Made by a program: the position numbers and the translations under genes. Positions 49,106 through 57,922 of a stretch of DNA of 64,000 nt are shown piece after piece. Under the pieces are notes generated by a model that saw only the letters and a list, made by a program, of their open reading frames with translations, ran no database searches and had not been told where the DNA came from. Position 1 is the first letter of the stretch; each line of letters opens with the position of its first letter. Origin of the DNA: JAHJDS01 sp964569795 (GTDB lineage Bacteria > Desulfobacterota > Desulfarculia > Desulfarculales > JAHJDS01); the NCBI GenBank assembly GCA_964569795.1, contig CAZMVB010000011.1, positions 1 to 64,000 of the forward strand, written 5' to 3'.

Positions 49106-50514
49106 CCGAAACGACTCCACCAGCCTCGAAAAGGGCCTACGACCGGCCGTTGATCCGGCGCCACGCCGTGGGCCAGGCGGCCAAGGGCGGAACGCCCAGT
49201 CTGATCAAGGTCCAAAAGGACATCGACGGCCTGGCCATCGAGGACCTGGCCGCCGGACACGGCTCGCCGCTGTTCGTCTTCTCCGAGACCCGGCTGCGCC
49301 GGGCCGCGGCCGAGCTGCGGGCCGCCCTGTCCACCCGGCTGGGGCCGGTGCGCCTGGCCTGGTCGTACAAGACCAACTGGCTGCGGGCGGTGTGCGCCGT
49401 GTTCCACGGCGAGGGCTCCCTGGCCGAGGTCGTGTCCGAGTACGAGTACCAGAAGGCCAGGGGGATGGGGGTCCCCGGCCCGGAGGTGATCTACAACGGC
49501 CCCTTCAAGCCCGACGCCGCCCTGGCCGAGGCCTTCCGGGAGGGGGCCCAGGTCAACCTGGACTCCTACGACGAGATGGTCGCCGCCGAACGGGTGGCCG
49601 CCCGGCTCGGTCTGCGACCCCGGGTCGGACTCCGGGTCAACCTCGAGGCCGGGGCCTATCCCAGCTGGCCCCGCTTCGGATTCAACTTCGAGTCCGGCGA
49701 GGCCGACATGGCCGCCGAGAGACTCGTCCGGGGCGGCCGGCTCGAACTGGCCGGCCTGCACAGCCACATCGGCACCTTTATCCTGGACCCCAACTGCTTT
49801 TTCGAGCAGGCCCGGAAGATGGCCGAACTGAGCCGGCGGCTGGCGCGCCATCTGGACCTCGACCTGGCCTGGCTCAACCTGGGCGGCGGCTTCGCCTCCA
49901 AAAACACCCTGCTGCATCAGTACCTGCCCGGCGAGACGGCCACCCCCTCCTACGATGAGTACGCCTCCGCCCTGGCCGGCGGATTCCAGGCGGCCGGCTG
50001 GGGGAGGGGGGACACGCCGCCCCTGATTTTCGAGACCGGACGGGCCCTGGTGGACGAGGCCGGCTATCTGGTGACCACCGTCCGGGCGGTCAAACGCCTG
50101 CCCTCGGGGATGCGGGCGGTGGTCCTGGACGCCGGGGTGAACGTGGTCATCACCGCCTTCTGGTATCGGCACGAGGTCAGGCCCACCCGGGACTACGAGG
50201 GCGAACTCGAGCCGGCCGTGGTTTACGGTCCCCTGTGCATGAACATCGACCTGATCCGCGAATCGGTCAATCTGCCCGGGGTCAGGGTCGGCGATCGGCT
50301 GGTGATCTGGCCGGTGGGGGCCTACAACGTCACCCAGTGGCTCCAGTTCATCCGCCTCCGGCCCCGGGTGGTGATGATCGGGACCAACGGGCGGGTCGAG
50401 GTCATCCGGACCGAGGACGAACTGGGCGAGGTGATCGCCAAGGAGCCCTTGCCCTCCTGGCTGGCGTCTTCCCCCGGCCCGGGTCAGGGCCCAACGGACG
50501 GGACAACCACATGA
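49102..50514 (+). CDS. PLP-dependent decarboxylase of the LysA/ornithine decarboxylase-like (fold III) family
   Basis: The 470-residue protein has the fold-III barrel with the PLP lysine in LAWSYKTNWLRAV (about residue 93-105), VNLDSYDEM, RVNLEAG, LHSHIGTF, LNLGGGFASKN, the phosphate-binding FETGRALVDEAG (canonical EPGR reads ETGR) and the C-terminal VYGPLCMNIDLI region. It is longer at the N-terminus than diaminopimelate decarboxylase and divergent. An aspartate-family or carrier-bound amino acid decarboxylase, as in BtrK-like systems, is possible. ATG 49102 overlaps the ATP-grasp stop (ATGA). Confidence 0.88.
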   Translation: MTETTPPASKRAYDRPLIRRHAVGQAAKGGTPSLIKVQKDIDGLAIEDLAAGHGSPLFVFSETRLRRAAAELRAALSTRLGPVRLAWSYKTNWLRAVCAVFHGEGSLAEVVSEYEYQKARGMGVPGPEVIYNGPFKPDAALAEAFREGAQVNLDSYDEMVAAERVAARLGLRPRVGLRVNLEAGAYPSWPRFGFNFESGEADMAAERLVRGGRLELAGLHSHIGTFILDPNCFFEQARKMAELSRRLARHLDLDLAWLNLGGGFASKNTLLHQYLPGETATPSYDEYASALAGGFQAAGWGRGDTPPLIFETGRALVDEAGYLVTTVRAVKRLPSGMRAVVLDAGVNVVITAFWYRHEVRPTRDYEGELEPAVVYGPLCMNIDLIRESVNLPGVRVGDRLVIWPVGAYNVTQWLQFIRLRPRVVMIGTNGRVEVIRTEDELGEVIAKEPLPSWLASSPGPGQGPTDGTTT

Positions 50515-52697
50515 CAGACACGAGCACCCGAAAATTCGAGCCGGGCCGGCTGGCCGCCGCCGGGACCGGCCGCGGTTTTGCCATGGTCCTGTTCGTCAGC
50601 CGCTGGCCCCTGGCCCTGGCCTGCGCCACGGCCTGTTTCCAGCAGCCCGAGGTGGGACTGATGGGCGCGGCCGGGGCCCTGGCCACCAACCTGCTGGCCC
50701 TGGCCTTCGGTCTCAACCGGTCGGCGGTGGCCTCGGGCCTGGTCGGGCTCAACGGCCTGCTGGTGGGGCTGGCGGTGGGGGCCTGGTTCGGACTCGACTC
50801 CACGAGCATCGTCCTGTGGGCCGCGGGCTGCCTGGCGGTGGTCGTGGTCTGGGCCGCCCTGACTCATCTTCTGGGCGGACTTTACAACCTGCCCGTGTTG
50901 AGTCTGCCCTTTGTCCTGGTGGCCGGCCTGCTCTATGCCGCGGGCACGGGACCGCTGGGGATGTCCCTGGTCTCGCTGCCGGCGCCGGTGGCGGACATCA
51001 ACCCGGCCTGGCTGCCCTTGATTTTCCGGGAGTACCTGCTGGCCCTGGCGGCCGTCTTTTTCCAGAACTCGCTGCTGGCCGGACTGCTGGTCCTGGCCGG
51101 CCTGCTGGTCACCAGCCGGTTGATGGTCCTGCTGACCATCGTCGGATTCGCCGTGGGCCAGGGACTGGCCTGGGCCCTGGGTCTCAGTTTCAGCGCCCTG
51201 TCCCCCCAGGTCTGGGGCTTCAACCTCCTGCTGACCGCCGTGGCGGTGGGCGGCGTCTTCTTCATTCCCTCGCCGCGGGCCTTTGTCGCCGCCGCCGTGG
51301 CCGCGGTGCTGGGAGGCGTGGTCTCCCTGGGCCTGGCGGCCGCCTTTGAATCGAACCAGTCCCTGATCCTGGCCTGGCCGTTCAATTTGACCGTGTTGGC
51401 CTTCCTGCTGTCCGCCCGGGCCCGCCTCACCGGGGCCGGACCGGCGGCCGTCGATTTCGTGCCCGACACGCCGGAAAGGAATCTGGAGTACCACGCCACC
51501 CGGCGGCGGCGTTACCGGGGCTTTGCCGTGCCCGTCTTCCGGCCGCCGCTCAAGGGACGGTGGCGGGTCCAGCAGGGCCCTCACGGCGGATTGACCCACC
51601 GCGACCAGTGGGCCCACGCCTGGGACTTCGTCGGCGCGGCCTACGACGGCCGCCCCTTCCGCGGCGAGGGGAGCCGGGTCGAGCACTACCTCATTTACGG
51701 CCAGGAGGTCCTGGCCGCGGCCGGGGGGCGGGTCGTCCGCGTCCTGGACGGCGTGCCGGACAATCCGGTGGGCCATGAGAACCTGGCCCAGCGCTGGGGC
51801 AACCTGGTGTTGCTGTGGCACCCCGGCGAGATCTACACGCTTTACGCCCATCTGATTCCGGGCTCGATCGCCGTGGCCGAGGGACAGACCGTGATCGGGG
51901 GTCAGGTCCTGGGCCGGACGGGCAATTCGGGGCGGTCCAGCGCCCCTCACCTCCACTTCAACGCCCAGCGTTCGCCCGAGATCGGGGCGGCCACCGTCGA
52001 GGCCGAATTGACCCATTACCTTTCGCCCCGGCCCTCGGGGGGCAAGGAGTACCTTTTCACCGGATTGCCCCGGGAGGGGGACCTGGTCGAGGACCCGGCG
52101 CCCAACGCCGAACTCGAGGCCGCCTTCCGCTTCTCGCTGGGGCGGCGCCTGGAGGCCAAGGTCAAGACCGGCGGCCGGGAGCGGTCCGCGACCTGGATCG
52201 TGCGGTCCGACCTGCTCTCGGGCAGCCACCTCTACGACGAGCGCCACCGGGCCAGACTCTTCTTTTCCGGGGACAGGTTCAGCTTTTTCACGATCGATTA
52301 CGTCGGGCCCCAGACCTCGGGGCTGTTCGCCCTGTACCTGACCGCCTCGCGGGTGCCCTTTGCCTATGATCCCGAGCTGACCTGGTCCGACGTGCTGCCG
52401 GCCAAGGTCTTGAAAAACCCCTGGTGGCGCGCCGGGCTGGAGCTGATCCTCCCCTTCGCCGACCTGGTGGAGATCCGGGCCGAAAAGGCCTTTCTGCCCG
52501 CCCGGGAGCGGCGGCCCGGGGAATGGAACTATGGCCTGCGCACCGACCTGTACCTGCGGCGCACCGGCCGGCCCGCCGAAGACGAGGGCCGGCTCCTGCT
52601 CACCGGCGAGGCCTGGTTCAGTCCCGCTCAAGGCCCGGTCCGGATCGATCTCGAATACCCCGGCGGCCGGAAGGTGGAGGTGGAGATCGTCCCCTGA
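50511..52697 (+). CDS. Urea-transporter-like membrane protein fused to an M23 (LytM) peptidase domain
   Basis: The 728-residue protein has about ten hydrophobic segments in residues 25-305 resembling the bacterial urea transporter (SLC14) fold (LVGLNGLLVGLAVG, LPVLSLPFVLVAGLL, FQNSLLAGLLVLAGL). Then come an M23/LytM domain at about 345-510 (HRDQWAHAWDF, EIYTLYAHL, SAPHLHFN zinc/catalytic histidines) and a C-terminal domain of about 200 residues that I do not recognise. Such fusions have been seen in deltaproteobacterial relatives. ATG 50511 overlaps the decarboxylase stop (ATGA), making it the last gene of the cassette. The combination suggests transport of a small amide and processing of an envelope substrate. 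Confidence 0.85.
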   Translation: MTDTSTRKFEPGRLAAAGTGRGFAMVLFVSRWPLALACATACFQQPEVGLMGAAGALATNLLALAFGLNRSAVASGLVGLNGLLVGLAVGAWFGLDSTSIVLWAAGCLAVVVVWAALTHLLGGLYNLPVLSLPFVLVAGLLYAAGTGPLGMSLVSLPAPVADINPAWLPLIFREYLLALAAVFFQNSLLAGLLVLAGLLVTSRLMVLLTIVGFAVGQGLAWALGLSFSALSPQVWGFNLLLTAVAVGGVFFIPSPRAFVAAAVAAVLGGVVSLGLAAAFESNQSLILAWPFNLTVLAFLLSARARLTGAGPAAVDFVPDTPERNLEYHATRRRRYRGFAVPVFRPPLKGRWRVQQGPHGGLTHRDQWAHAWDFVGAAYDGRPFRGEGSRVEHYLIYGQEVLAAAGGRVVRVLDGVPDNPVGHENLAQRWGNLVLLWHPGEIYTLYAHLIPGSIAVAEGQTVIGGQVLGRTGNSGRSSAPHLHFNAQRSPEIGAATVEAELTHYLSPRPSGGKEYLFTGLPREGDLVEDPAPNAELEAAFRFSLGRRLEAKVKTGGRERSATWIVRSDLLSGSHLYDERHRARLFFSGDRFSFFTIDYVGPQTSGLFALYLTASRVPFAYDPELTWSDVLPAKVLKNPWWRAGLELILPFADLVEIRAEKAFLPARERRPGEWNYGLRTDLYLRRTGRPAEDEGRLLLTGEAWFSPAQGPVRIDLEYPGGRKVEVEIVP

Positions 52698-52755
52698 ACT
52701 TCCCCGGGCCCGGACCTCTCTTCCCAGGCGGCCGCCATCTGACTGATGGTGCGAT

Positions 52756-52783
52756 TTGAAAAGTTTTTAACCCCTGGTATATT
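52756..52783 (+). promoter_or_regulatory. Promoter of the DsrE-TusA cluster
   Basis: TTGAAA (52756-52761) and TATATT (52778-52783) are separated by 16 bases in an AT-rich island. The leader to ATG 52945 is about 155 bases with no ORF of note. Confidence 0.65.
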
Positions 52784-52944
52784 TTAAGGTCAGTTTTTAC
52801 ACCGACCGAGGGACCAAGGATTTACACCTCGGCCAGACCGGAGTTTCGTCTTCACCGGGGTCGAGACAGAAGTCGGTCCCATCGGACGCGGTCTGATTCG
52901 AAATCAATCCATGGCGGGCGCCGCCAACATAAGAGGAACACACC

Positions 52945-53529
52945 ATGAGCGAATCGTCTGACGTCCAATCGGATCGGCCGGCGTCCCCGGTCGATGTCGA
53001 GGCCCGGCTCGCCGAACTCCAGGACCGGGTCGCCGCCCTGGAGGCCGGGCGGCAAAACAAACTGTCCATGGTCGTCTTTTCGGGCGAACTGGACAAGCTG
53101 ATTGCGGCGATGATCATCGCCACCACCGCCGCGGCGCTGGGGATGCGAGTCGTCCAGTTCTTCACCTTCTGGGGGATCGCCGCCCTGCGGGAACCAAAGG
53201 CCAGGGTGTCCGGCAAGGACTTCATGTCCAAGATGTTCGGCTGGATGCTGCCCACGGGCCGCAACAAGGTCAAGCTGTCCCGGATGAACATGGGCGGCAT
53301 GGGCGCGGCGATGATGAAGTCCCTGATGAAGAAGAAAAAGGCCGCCGACCTGGACCAGTTGTTCGAGATGGCCGGCCAGTTCGGCGTGGAGATCAACGTC
53401 TGCACGATGTCGATGGACCTGATGGGTTTTCAGCGCGAGGAGATCATCGACTACCCGCACCTGGAATACGTCGGCGCGGCCACCTTCCTGGCCAACGCCG
53501 CGGAATCCAGCATCCAACTGTTCATTTGA
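52945..53529 (+). CDS. DsrE/DsrF-like sulfur relay protein
   Basis: The 194-residue protein has a short coiled-coil N-terminus (VDVEARLAELQDRVAALEAG), then a DsrE2-type alpha/beta domain with MVVFSGELDKLIAAMIIATTAA, FFTFWGIAAL and the conserved cysteine in INVCTMSMDLMGF near residue 153. The central hydrophobic/basic stretch (MNMGGMGAAMMKSLMKKKKA) is typical of DsrE2. These proteins carry persulfide sulfur, usually with TusA, which is encoded 31 bases downstream. Cytoplasmic, possibly membrane-associated. Confidence 0.9.
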   Translation: MSESSDVQSDRPASPVDVEARLAELQDRVAALEAGRQNKLSMVVFSGELDKLIAAMIIATTAAALGMRVVQFFTFWGIAALREPKARVSGKDFMSKMFGWMLPTGRNKVKLSRMNMGGMGAAMMKSLMKKKKAADLDQLFEMAGQFGVEINVCTMSMDLMGFQREEIIDYPHLEYVGAATFLANAAESSIQLFI

Positions 53530-53560
53530 AGACACCAGTCAGAGACCAAGGAGAATCAAA

Positions 53561-53800
53561 ATGGCGGACTATGAAGTAGTCAAGGTCGTCGATTACAAGG
53601 GGCTGGCCTGTCCCATGCCCGTGGTCAATATCAGCAAGGACATCAATACCGTGGACGTGGGGCAGGTCATCGAGGTTCAGACCACCGATCCGGGTTCCCT
53701 GTCCGACTTCCCGGCCTGGGCCAAGACCACCGGCCACGAGATCGTGGAGACCAAGCAGGGCGGCGAGGCCATCCAGATCTTCGTCAAGCGCGCCAAGTAG
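53561..53800 (+). CDS. tusA: TusA-family sulfur carrier protein
   Basis: The 79-residue protein has the TusA/SirA signature GLACPMPVV (CPxP, cysteine about residue 17) and the usual betaalphabetaalphabeta fold (VIEVQTTDPGSLSDFPAWAK, HEIVETKQGG). TusA carries a persulfide on this cysteine and hands sulfur to partners such as DsrE-type proteins or sulfur oxidation/reduction complexes. It lies between dsrE and the NarI-like gene in one unit. Confidence 0.93.
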   Translation: MADYEVVKVVDYKGLACPMPVVNISKDINTVDVGQVIEVQTTDPGSLSDFPAWAKTTGHEIVETKQGGEAIQIFVKRAK

Positions 53801-53818
53801 CCCCGGCGGGGAACGACC

Positions 53819-54532
53819 ATGTTTGATGTGCTGGCCTATTTCATCATGGTGCCGATGGTGTATCTGGCCGTGGCCTGGTGCGTCATCGGAATTGTCTTCC
53901 AGGTGACCAGGGTCCTGAGGGCGCCGAGGCATCCGACCACGCTCAAGATCTTCCCGGAGACCAAACGGCCGCTGTTGGCGGCGATCGTGGACGGCCTGAC
54001 CATGAACTCGGCCCGGAAACACGATCCCGTGTTCTGGTCTTTCCTGATGCTGTTTCACCTGGGCATCCTGGCGGTGTTCCTGGAACACCTGGACCTCTTT
54101 CCCTGGCTGAACATCCTGCCGGCCAGCTCGCCCGACGTGATCACCTATGGCGCCGCCGGCGTGGCGGTGACCGCGTCGGTGTTGTACTTCCTGTTCCGCC
54201 GCCTGCGGGGCGCGGTCCGGGAGATTTCCGTGCCGGCCGACTATCTGCTCCTGTTCCTGCTGTTCATGATATTCATCACCGGGGCGACCATTTCCTGGGC
54301 CATTTCCTGGGGCACCAACGGATTCATGTTTACCAAGCAGGACTTCGGGGCGTATCTCAACAACCTGCTCCTGTTCAACTTCAAGAACCCCAACCAGGGG
54401 CTGTCCGGGTCCCATTACGTGGTGATCGTCATTCACGTCCTGCTGGCCAACCTGTTTCTGATCCTGCTGCCCTTTTCCAAGGTGATGCACACCTTTTTCG
54501 CCCTGCCCCTGAACAAGGTCAGGAGAGGCTGA
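53819..54532 (+). CDS. NarI/DsrM-like membrane cytochrome b subunit
   Basis: The 237-residue integral membrane protein has five to six hydrophobic helices (MFDVLAYFIMVPMVYLAVAW; LLLFLLFMIFITGATISWAI; HYVVIVIHVLLANLFLILL). Histidines within helices (FWSFLMLFHLGILAVFLEH and VIVIHVLLANL) could bind two b hemes, as in nitrate reductase gamma/DsrM proteins. It should exchange electrons between quinones and the Fe-S protein encoded next. It ends two bases before the HdrD-like ATG. Confidence 0.88.
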   Translation: MFDVLAYFIMVPMVYLAVAWCVIGIVFQVTRVLRAPRHPTTLKIFPETKRPLLAAIVDGLTMNSARKHDPVFWSFLMLFHLGILAVFLEHLDLFPWLNILPASSPDVITYGAAGVAVTASVLYFLFRRLRGAVREISVPADYLLLFLLFMIFITGATISWAISWGTNGFMFTKQDFGAYLNNLLLFNFKNPNQGLSGSHYVVIVIHVLLANLFLILLPFSKVMHTFFALPLNKVRRG

Positions 54533-54533
54533 C

Positions 54534-55796
54534 ATGGAAGCAACCGAGAGAAAAAAACTGCTGGACATCTTCGCCGGCCGGCTGACCCGGTCCGCCCGGA
54601 TGTACCTGGACAACTGCGCCCGGTGCGGCATCTGCATCGAGGCCTGCCACGCCTACGCCTCCTCGGGCGAGACCCGCCATACCGCCGTGGGCCGGGCCCA
54701 GAACATCCGCCGGCTCTATCAGAAGTATTTCAAGGCCTCGGGCAAGCTGGCCTCCTGGTACAACGAGGCCGTCGAACTGGACGACGCCTGGATGGACAAG
54801 GTCTATGAGACGGCCTTCACCTGCACCGGCTGCCGGCGGTGCATGACCTTCTGCCCCTTCGGCATCGACACCCAGATCATCCAGGGCATCGCCAAGATGC
54901 TGCTCATCGGCGCGGACATGGAGCCCAAGACCCTGTCCATGCTGGCCCAGATGTCGGTGACCAAGGGCGAAAACCTGGAGGCCACCAAGGCGGACTTCGC
55001 CCAGGCCGTGGCCAACCTGCGGGACGAGGTGATCGCCAAGTGGCGCCTCGAGGCCGGGGAAGACGCCGTGCCCCTGGACGTCAAGGACGCCAATGTGCTC
55101 TACGTCGCCCTGGCCGGCAAGCACTCGATCATCCCCGCGGCGGCCATCCTCAACGCCGCCGAGGAGAAGTGGTCCCTGTCCTACTTCGAGGCGGTCAACT
55201 TCGGCGCCTTTGTGGGCAACCCGGTGGTCACCAAGCAGATCGCCCAGCGGATCATCGACGAGGCCATCCGGCTCAACGTCAAGGAGGTGGTCATTTGCGA
55301 GTGCGGCACGGCCTACCGGGTGATGAAGTACATGACCGGCGAACACCCCTTCAAGGTCATCACCTTCATCGAGCTGATCGAGCGCTACCTGGAAGAGGGC
55401 CGGATCAAGGTGGACAAGTCCCGGCTGCCCGCCCGGGTCACCTACCACGATCCCTGTCAGATCGCCCGCAACGGCGGGATCTACGAACCGCCCCGCAACA
55501 TCCTGAGGCGCCTGACCGACGACTTCGTGGACCTGGAGCCCAACCGCCAGGCCAACTGGTGCTGCGGGGGCGGCGGAGGGCTGGTCGTGGTCGGGGACAA
55601 GGACTTCCGGATGAAATCGGCCAAGGTCAAGGCCGACCAGGTCCGGGCCACCGGGGCCACGGTCCTGGCCACGGCCTGCGAGAACTGCCATTCCCAACTG
55701 ACCGATCTCAACGAGCACTACCAGTTGGGTTACCGGGTCGAATTCGTGTCCGGCCTGGTGGCGGACGCCCTGGTCCAACCGGACAAGGATGGTTAG
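54534..55796 (+). CDS. HdrD/DsrK-like Fe-S protein with CCG domains
   Basis: The 420-residue protein starts with two 4Fe-4S motifs (CARCGICIEACH, about residue 28-39, and CTGCRRCMTFCPFG near 98-111) and has two cysteine-rich CCG-type regions, YHDPCQIARNG and NWCCGGGGG with a later CENCHSQL. This is the layout of HdrD/DsrK subunits whose special 4Fe-4S cluster reduces disulfide-type substrates. With the NarI-like partner it forms a DsrMK/HdrDE-like module. Next to dsrE and tusA, the natural inference is sulfur-carrier disulfide or persulfide chemistry linked to the quinone pool. Its end overlaps the convergent ClC gene by four bases. Confidence 0.9.
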   Translation: MEATERKKLLDIFAGRLTRSARMYLDNCARCGICIEACHAYASSGETRHTAVGRAQNIRRLYQKYFKASGKLASWYNEAVELDDAWMDKVYETAFTCTGCRRCMTFCPFGIDTQIIQGIAKMLLIGADMEPKTLSMLAQMSVTKGENLEATKADFAQAVANLRDEVIAKWRLEAGEDAVPLDVKDANVLYVALAGKHSIIPAAAILNAAEEKWSLSYFEAVNFGAFVGNPVVTKQIAQRIIDEAIRLNVKEVVICECGTAYRVMKYMTGEHPFKVITFIELIERYLEEGRIKVDKSRLPARVTYHDPCQIARNGGIYEPPRNILRRLTDDFVDLEPNRQANWCCGGGGGLVVVGDKDFRMKSAKVKADQVRATGATVLATACENCHSQLTDLNEHYQLGYRVEFVSGLVADALVQPDKDG

Positions 55797-57697
55797 GCGG
55801 CGGGCATGACCGACCGGCTCGAGCCGCCGGATTGGCGGCGGAGGATCTCGTTCTGGTAGGCGGCGATGACGTCCCCGTGGTTCAACAGGCCGAGGATGGC
55901 CCCGGACTCGTCATCCACCACCGGGATGGTCCCGAAGCCGCTGTTCAGGAACTTCATGAGGGCGGCATACAGGGTCTCCGAGGTGGTGGTCCACACCGGT
56001 TCCTTGGCCAGCTCGCCGACCACGACCAAGTCCAGAAGGGCTTCCTCGAACATGATCATCCGCACGTCCCGGAGCGAGAGGATTCCCGTCAGCCGGCCCT
56101 CTTGATCGACCACCGGGAAGTGGTTGAGCTTGGAGCGGGCCAGCACCTGCCGCAGTTCGCCGAAGCGCATCGAGGCCGGCAGGATCTCGACCCGTGACGG
56201 CTGGAAAACGTCGCCGACCGTCATCTCCTCCAGGACGTTGATCGTCATGTCCCCGGTGTGGGCCGGGGAGGAGAACTTGTTGTCCACCTGATTCTCGTAA
56301 ATGGACCAGCGCCTGGTGAGCAGAAGGGCGATGACCGAGACCAGCATCAGCGGGGCCAGCAGGGCGTACCCCTCGGTCATCTCCGAGACCATGAGCATGG
56401 TCCCGATGGGCGCCGAGGCCACCCCGGCGAAGAAGCTGGCCATGCCCACCAGGACGTACGACCCCGGCTGGGTCACCAGTGCCGGGAACAGCATGTGGCC
56501 CAGCTGCCCGATCACGCCGCCGATCATGCCGCCGATGAACAACGACGGACCGAACACGCCGCCCGAGCCGCCCGAGCCGACGGTGAAGGCCGTGGCGACC
56601 ATCTTGCCGAAGATGGCCAGGATCATGATCCCCAGCACGGCGTGACCGTAGATCGCCTGCTGGACGAAACCGTAGCCGTCGCCGACCACCTGGGGCAGGA
56701 ACAGGGCCATGATGCCGACGCCCAGGCCTCCCAGGGCGGGCTTGAAATGGGGTGGAATCCTGATATGACGAAAGACGTAATCCCGGGCCCCGTAAAAAAC
56801 ATTGATATACAGGATGCCCAGCGGGGCGCAGACCAGGCCCAGGACAGCGTAAACCGGAAGCTCGAGCCAATTGGCGAAATGTAAATCGGGGATGGCGAAA
56901 ACGGGCTGGTGCCCGAAGATCAGGGTGAACAGGGTGTAGGCGACCACCGAGGAGATGATGCAGGGAATGATGCCCTCGGTCTCGAAGTCCTCGTGGTACA
57001 GGATCTCGACGGCGATGACGGCCGCCCCCAGGGGGGCGCGGAAGATGGCCCCGAATCCCCCGGCCGTGCCGGCCAGGAGGAGCAGCCGGCGGTCCCTGAC
57101 TTCAATCTTGAGGACCCGGGCCAGCCAGGAGGCCCACCCGGACCCGATCTGGGCGATGGGCCCCTCGCGCCCGGCACTCCCGCCCGAGACCAGGGTGATG
57201 ACCGAGGCGATGCTCCTGATGATCGTCATCCCGCCCGGAATGAGGCCGGCCCCGCGGTGGAAGGACTCGACCATGGCGTCGGTGCCGTCGGCGCCGTGGC
57301 CCCAGCTCTTGGGGGCGAAGGAATAGACCAGCACACCGCTCAGCAGGCCGCCCAGGACCAGGATGAAGAACAGGAGCCAGGGATTATAGGACTGTCCCTG
57401 GGCCTGGATCACCATGGCCCCGATGTTGATTCTCGAAACGTCGATAAAACCCGCGCCTGGCAAGGCCAGCTTCAGCCATTGGAGACCGAACTGGGGATGG
57501 AACAGCTGATCGCCGGCCGGGGTCAGGTTGTGCAGCCCGACGCCCATCTCGAGCACGAGATACTTGCCCAACTCCACCACGTAGAAAAAGGCGGCGGCGC
57601 CCAGGCCGGCCGCCGATCCGACCAGGATCCCGTAAACAACCCACCGCAGCAAATGGAAGGCGCCGGGGGGGTTCCACTGAAATTTGAGACGGGTCAT
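55793..57697 (-). CDS. ClC-family chloride channel/antiporter with CBS domains
   Basis: The 634-residue protein has the ClC membrane core: SGGSAGREGPIAQIG with the gating glutamate, FGAIFRAPLGAAVIAVE, KMVATAFTVGSGGSGGVFGPS and FFAGVASAPIGTMLMVSEM. Two CBS domains at about 485-610 (LNHFPVVDQEGRLTGIL; GTIPVVDDESGAILGLL) should bind adenine nucleotides. The family exchanges chloride (or fluoride/nitrate) and protons. The start is ATG 57697. It is convergent with the HdrD-like gene. Confidence 0.94.
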   Translation of the reverse strand: MTRLKFQWNPPGAFHLLRWVVYGILVGSAAGLGAAAFFYVVELGKYLVLEMGVGLHNLTPAGDQLFHPQFGLQWLKLALPGAGFIDVSRINIGAMVIQAQGQSYNPWLLFFILVLGGLLSGVLVYSFAPKSWGHGADGTDAMVESFHRGAGLIPGGMTIIRSIASVITLVSGGSAGREGPIAQIGSGWASWLARVLKIEVRDRRLLLLAGTAGGFGAIFRAPLGAAVIAVEILYHEDFETEGIIPCIISSVVAYTLFTLIFGHQPVFAIPDLHFANWLELPVYAVLGLVCAPLGILYINVFYGARDYVFRHIRIPPHFKPALGGLGVGIMALFLPQVVGDGYGFVQQAIYGHAVLGIMILAIFGKMVATAFTVGSGGSGGVFGPSLFIGGMIGGVIGQLGHMLFPALVTQPGSYVLVGMASFFAGVASAPIGTMLMVSEMTEGYALLAPLMLVSVIALLLTRRWSIYENQVDNKFSSPAHTGDMTINVLEEMTVGDVFQPSRVEILPASMRFGELRQVLARSKLNHFPVVDQEGRLTGILSLRDVRMIMFEEALLDLVVVGELAKEPVWTTTSETLYAALMKFLNSGFGTIPVVDDESGAILGLLNHGDVIAAYQNEILRRQSGGSSRSVMPAA

Positions 57698-57784
57698 CTG
57701 GGGCGCGACGTCAGGCGATTGGTCCTCCGGCCTCTGGGTCTAAAGGAACTTAGGAATATAGCACCCGCCCGTTGCCAAGGGCAA

Positions 57785-57804
57785 GCCGGCCCGATCGGGC
57801 CGGC
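57785..57804 (-). terminator. Perfect palindrome behind tRNA-Ser, possible terminator
   Basis: A fully self-complementary 20-base sequence (GCCGGCCCGATCGGGCCGGC) lies 17 bases after the 3' end of tRNA-Ser on the minus strand. No T-run follows, so it is a weak intrinsic terminator or a processing hairpin; it may also separate the tRNA from the ClC gene. Confidence 0.5.
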
Positions 57805-57820
57805 CACGGGATGAGTTCTC

Positions 57821-57910
57821 TGGCGGAGGGAGAGGGATTCGAACCCCCGGACCCCGTCAAGGGTCAGCGGTTTTCAAGACCGCCGCCTTCAACCTCTCGG
57901 CCATCCCTCC
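57821..57910 (-). tRNA. tRNA-Ser (anticodon UGA)
   Basis: A 90-base class II cloverleaf on the minus strand starts GGAGGGATGGCCGAG, with an anticodon loop CTTGAAA (anticodon TGA, reading UCA), a long variable arm (ACCCTTGACGGGGT) and the TTCGAAT T-loop. The acceptor TCCCTCC, discriminator G and CCA are encoded (57824-57821). The anticodon reads a serine codon; the tRNA lacks the features of selenocysteine tRNA. Confidence 0.96.
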
Positions 57911-57922
57911 GCTCAACGTACC

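Noticed and set aside
57821..57910. selC-type tRNA (Sec)
   Set aside because: The anticodon is TGA, which reads the serine codon UCA; a Sec tRNA would have anticodon TCA and a longer acceptor arm. It is a normal tRNA-Ser.
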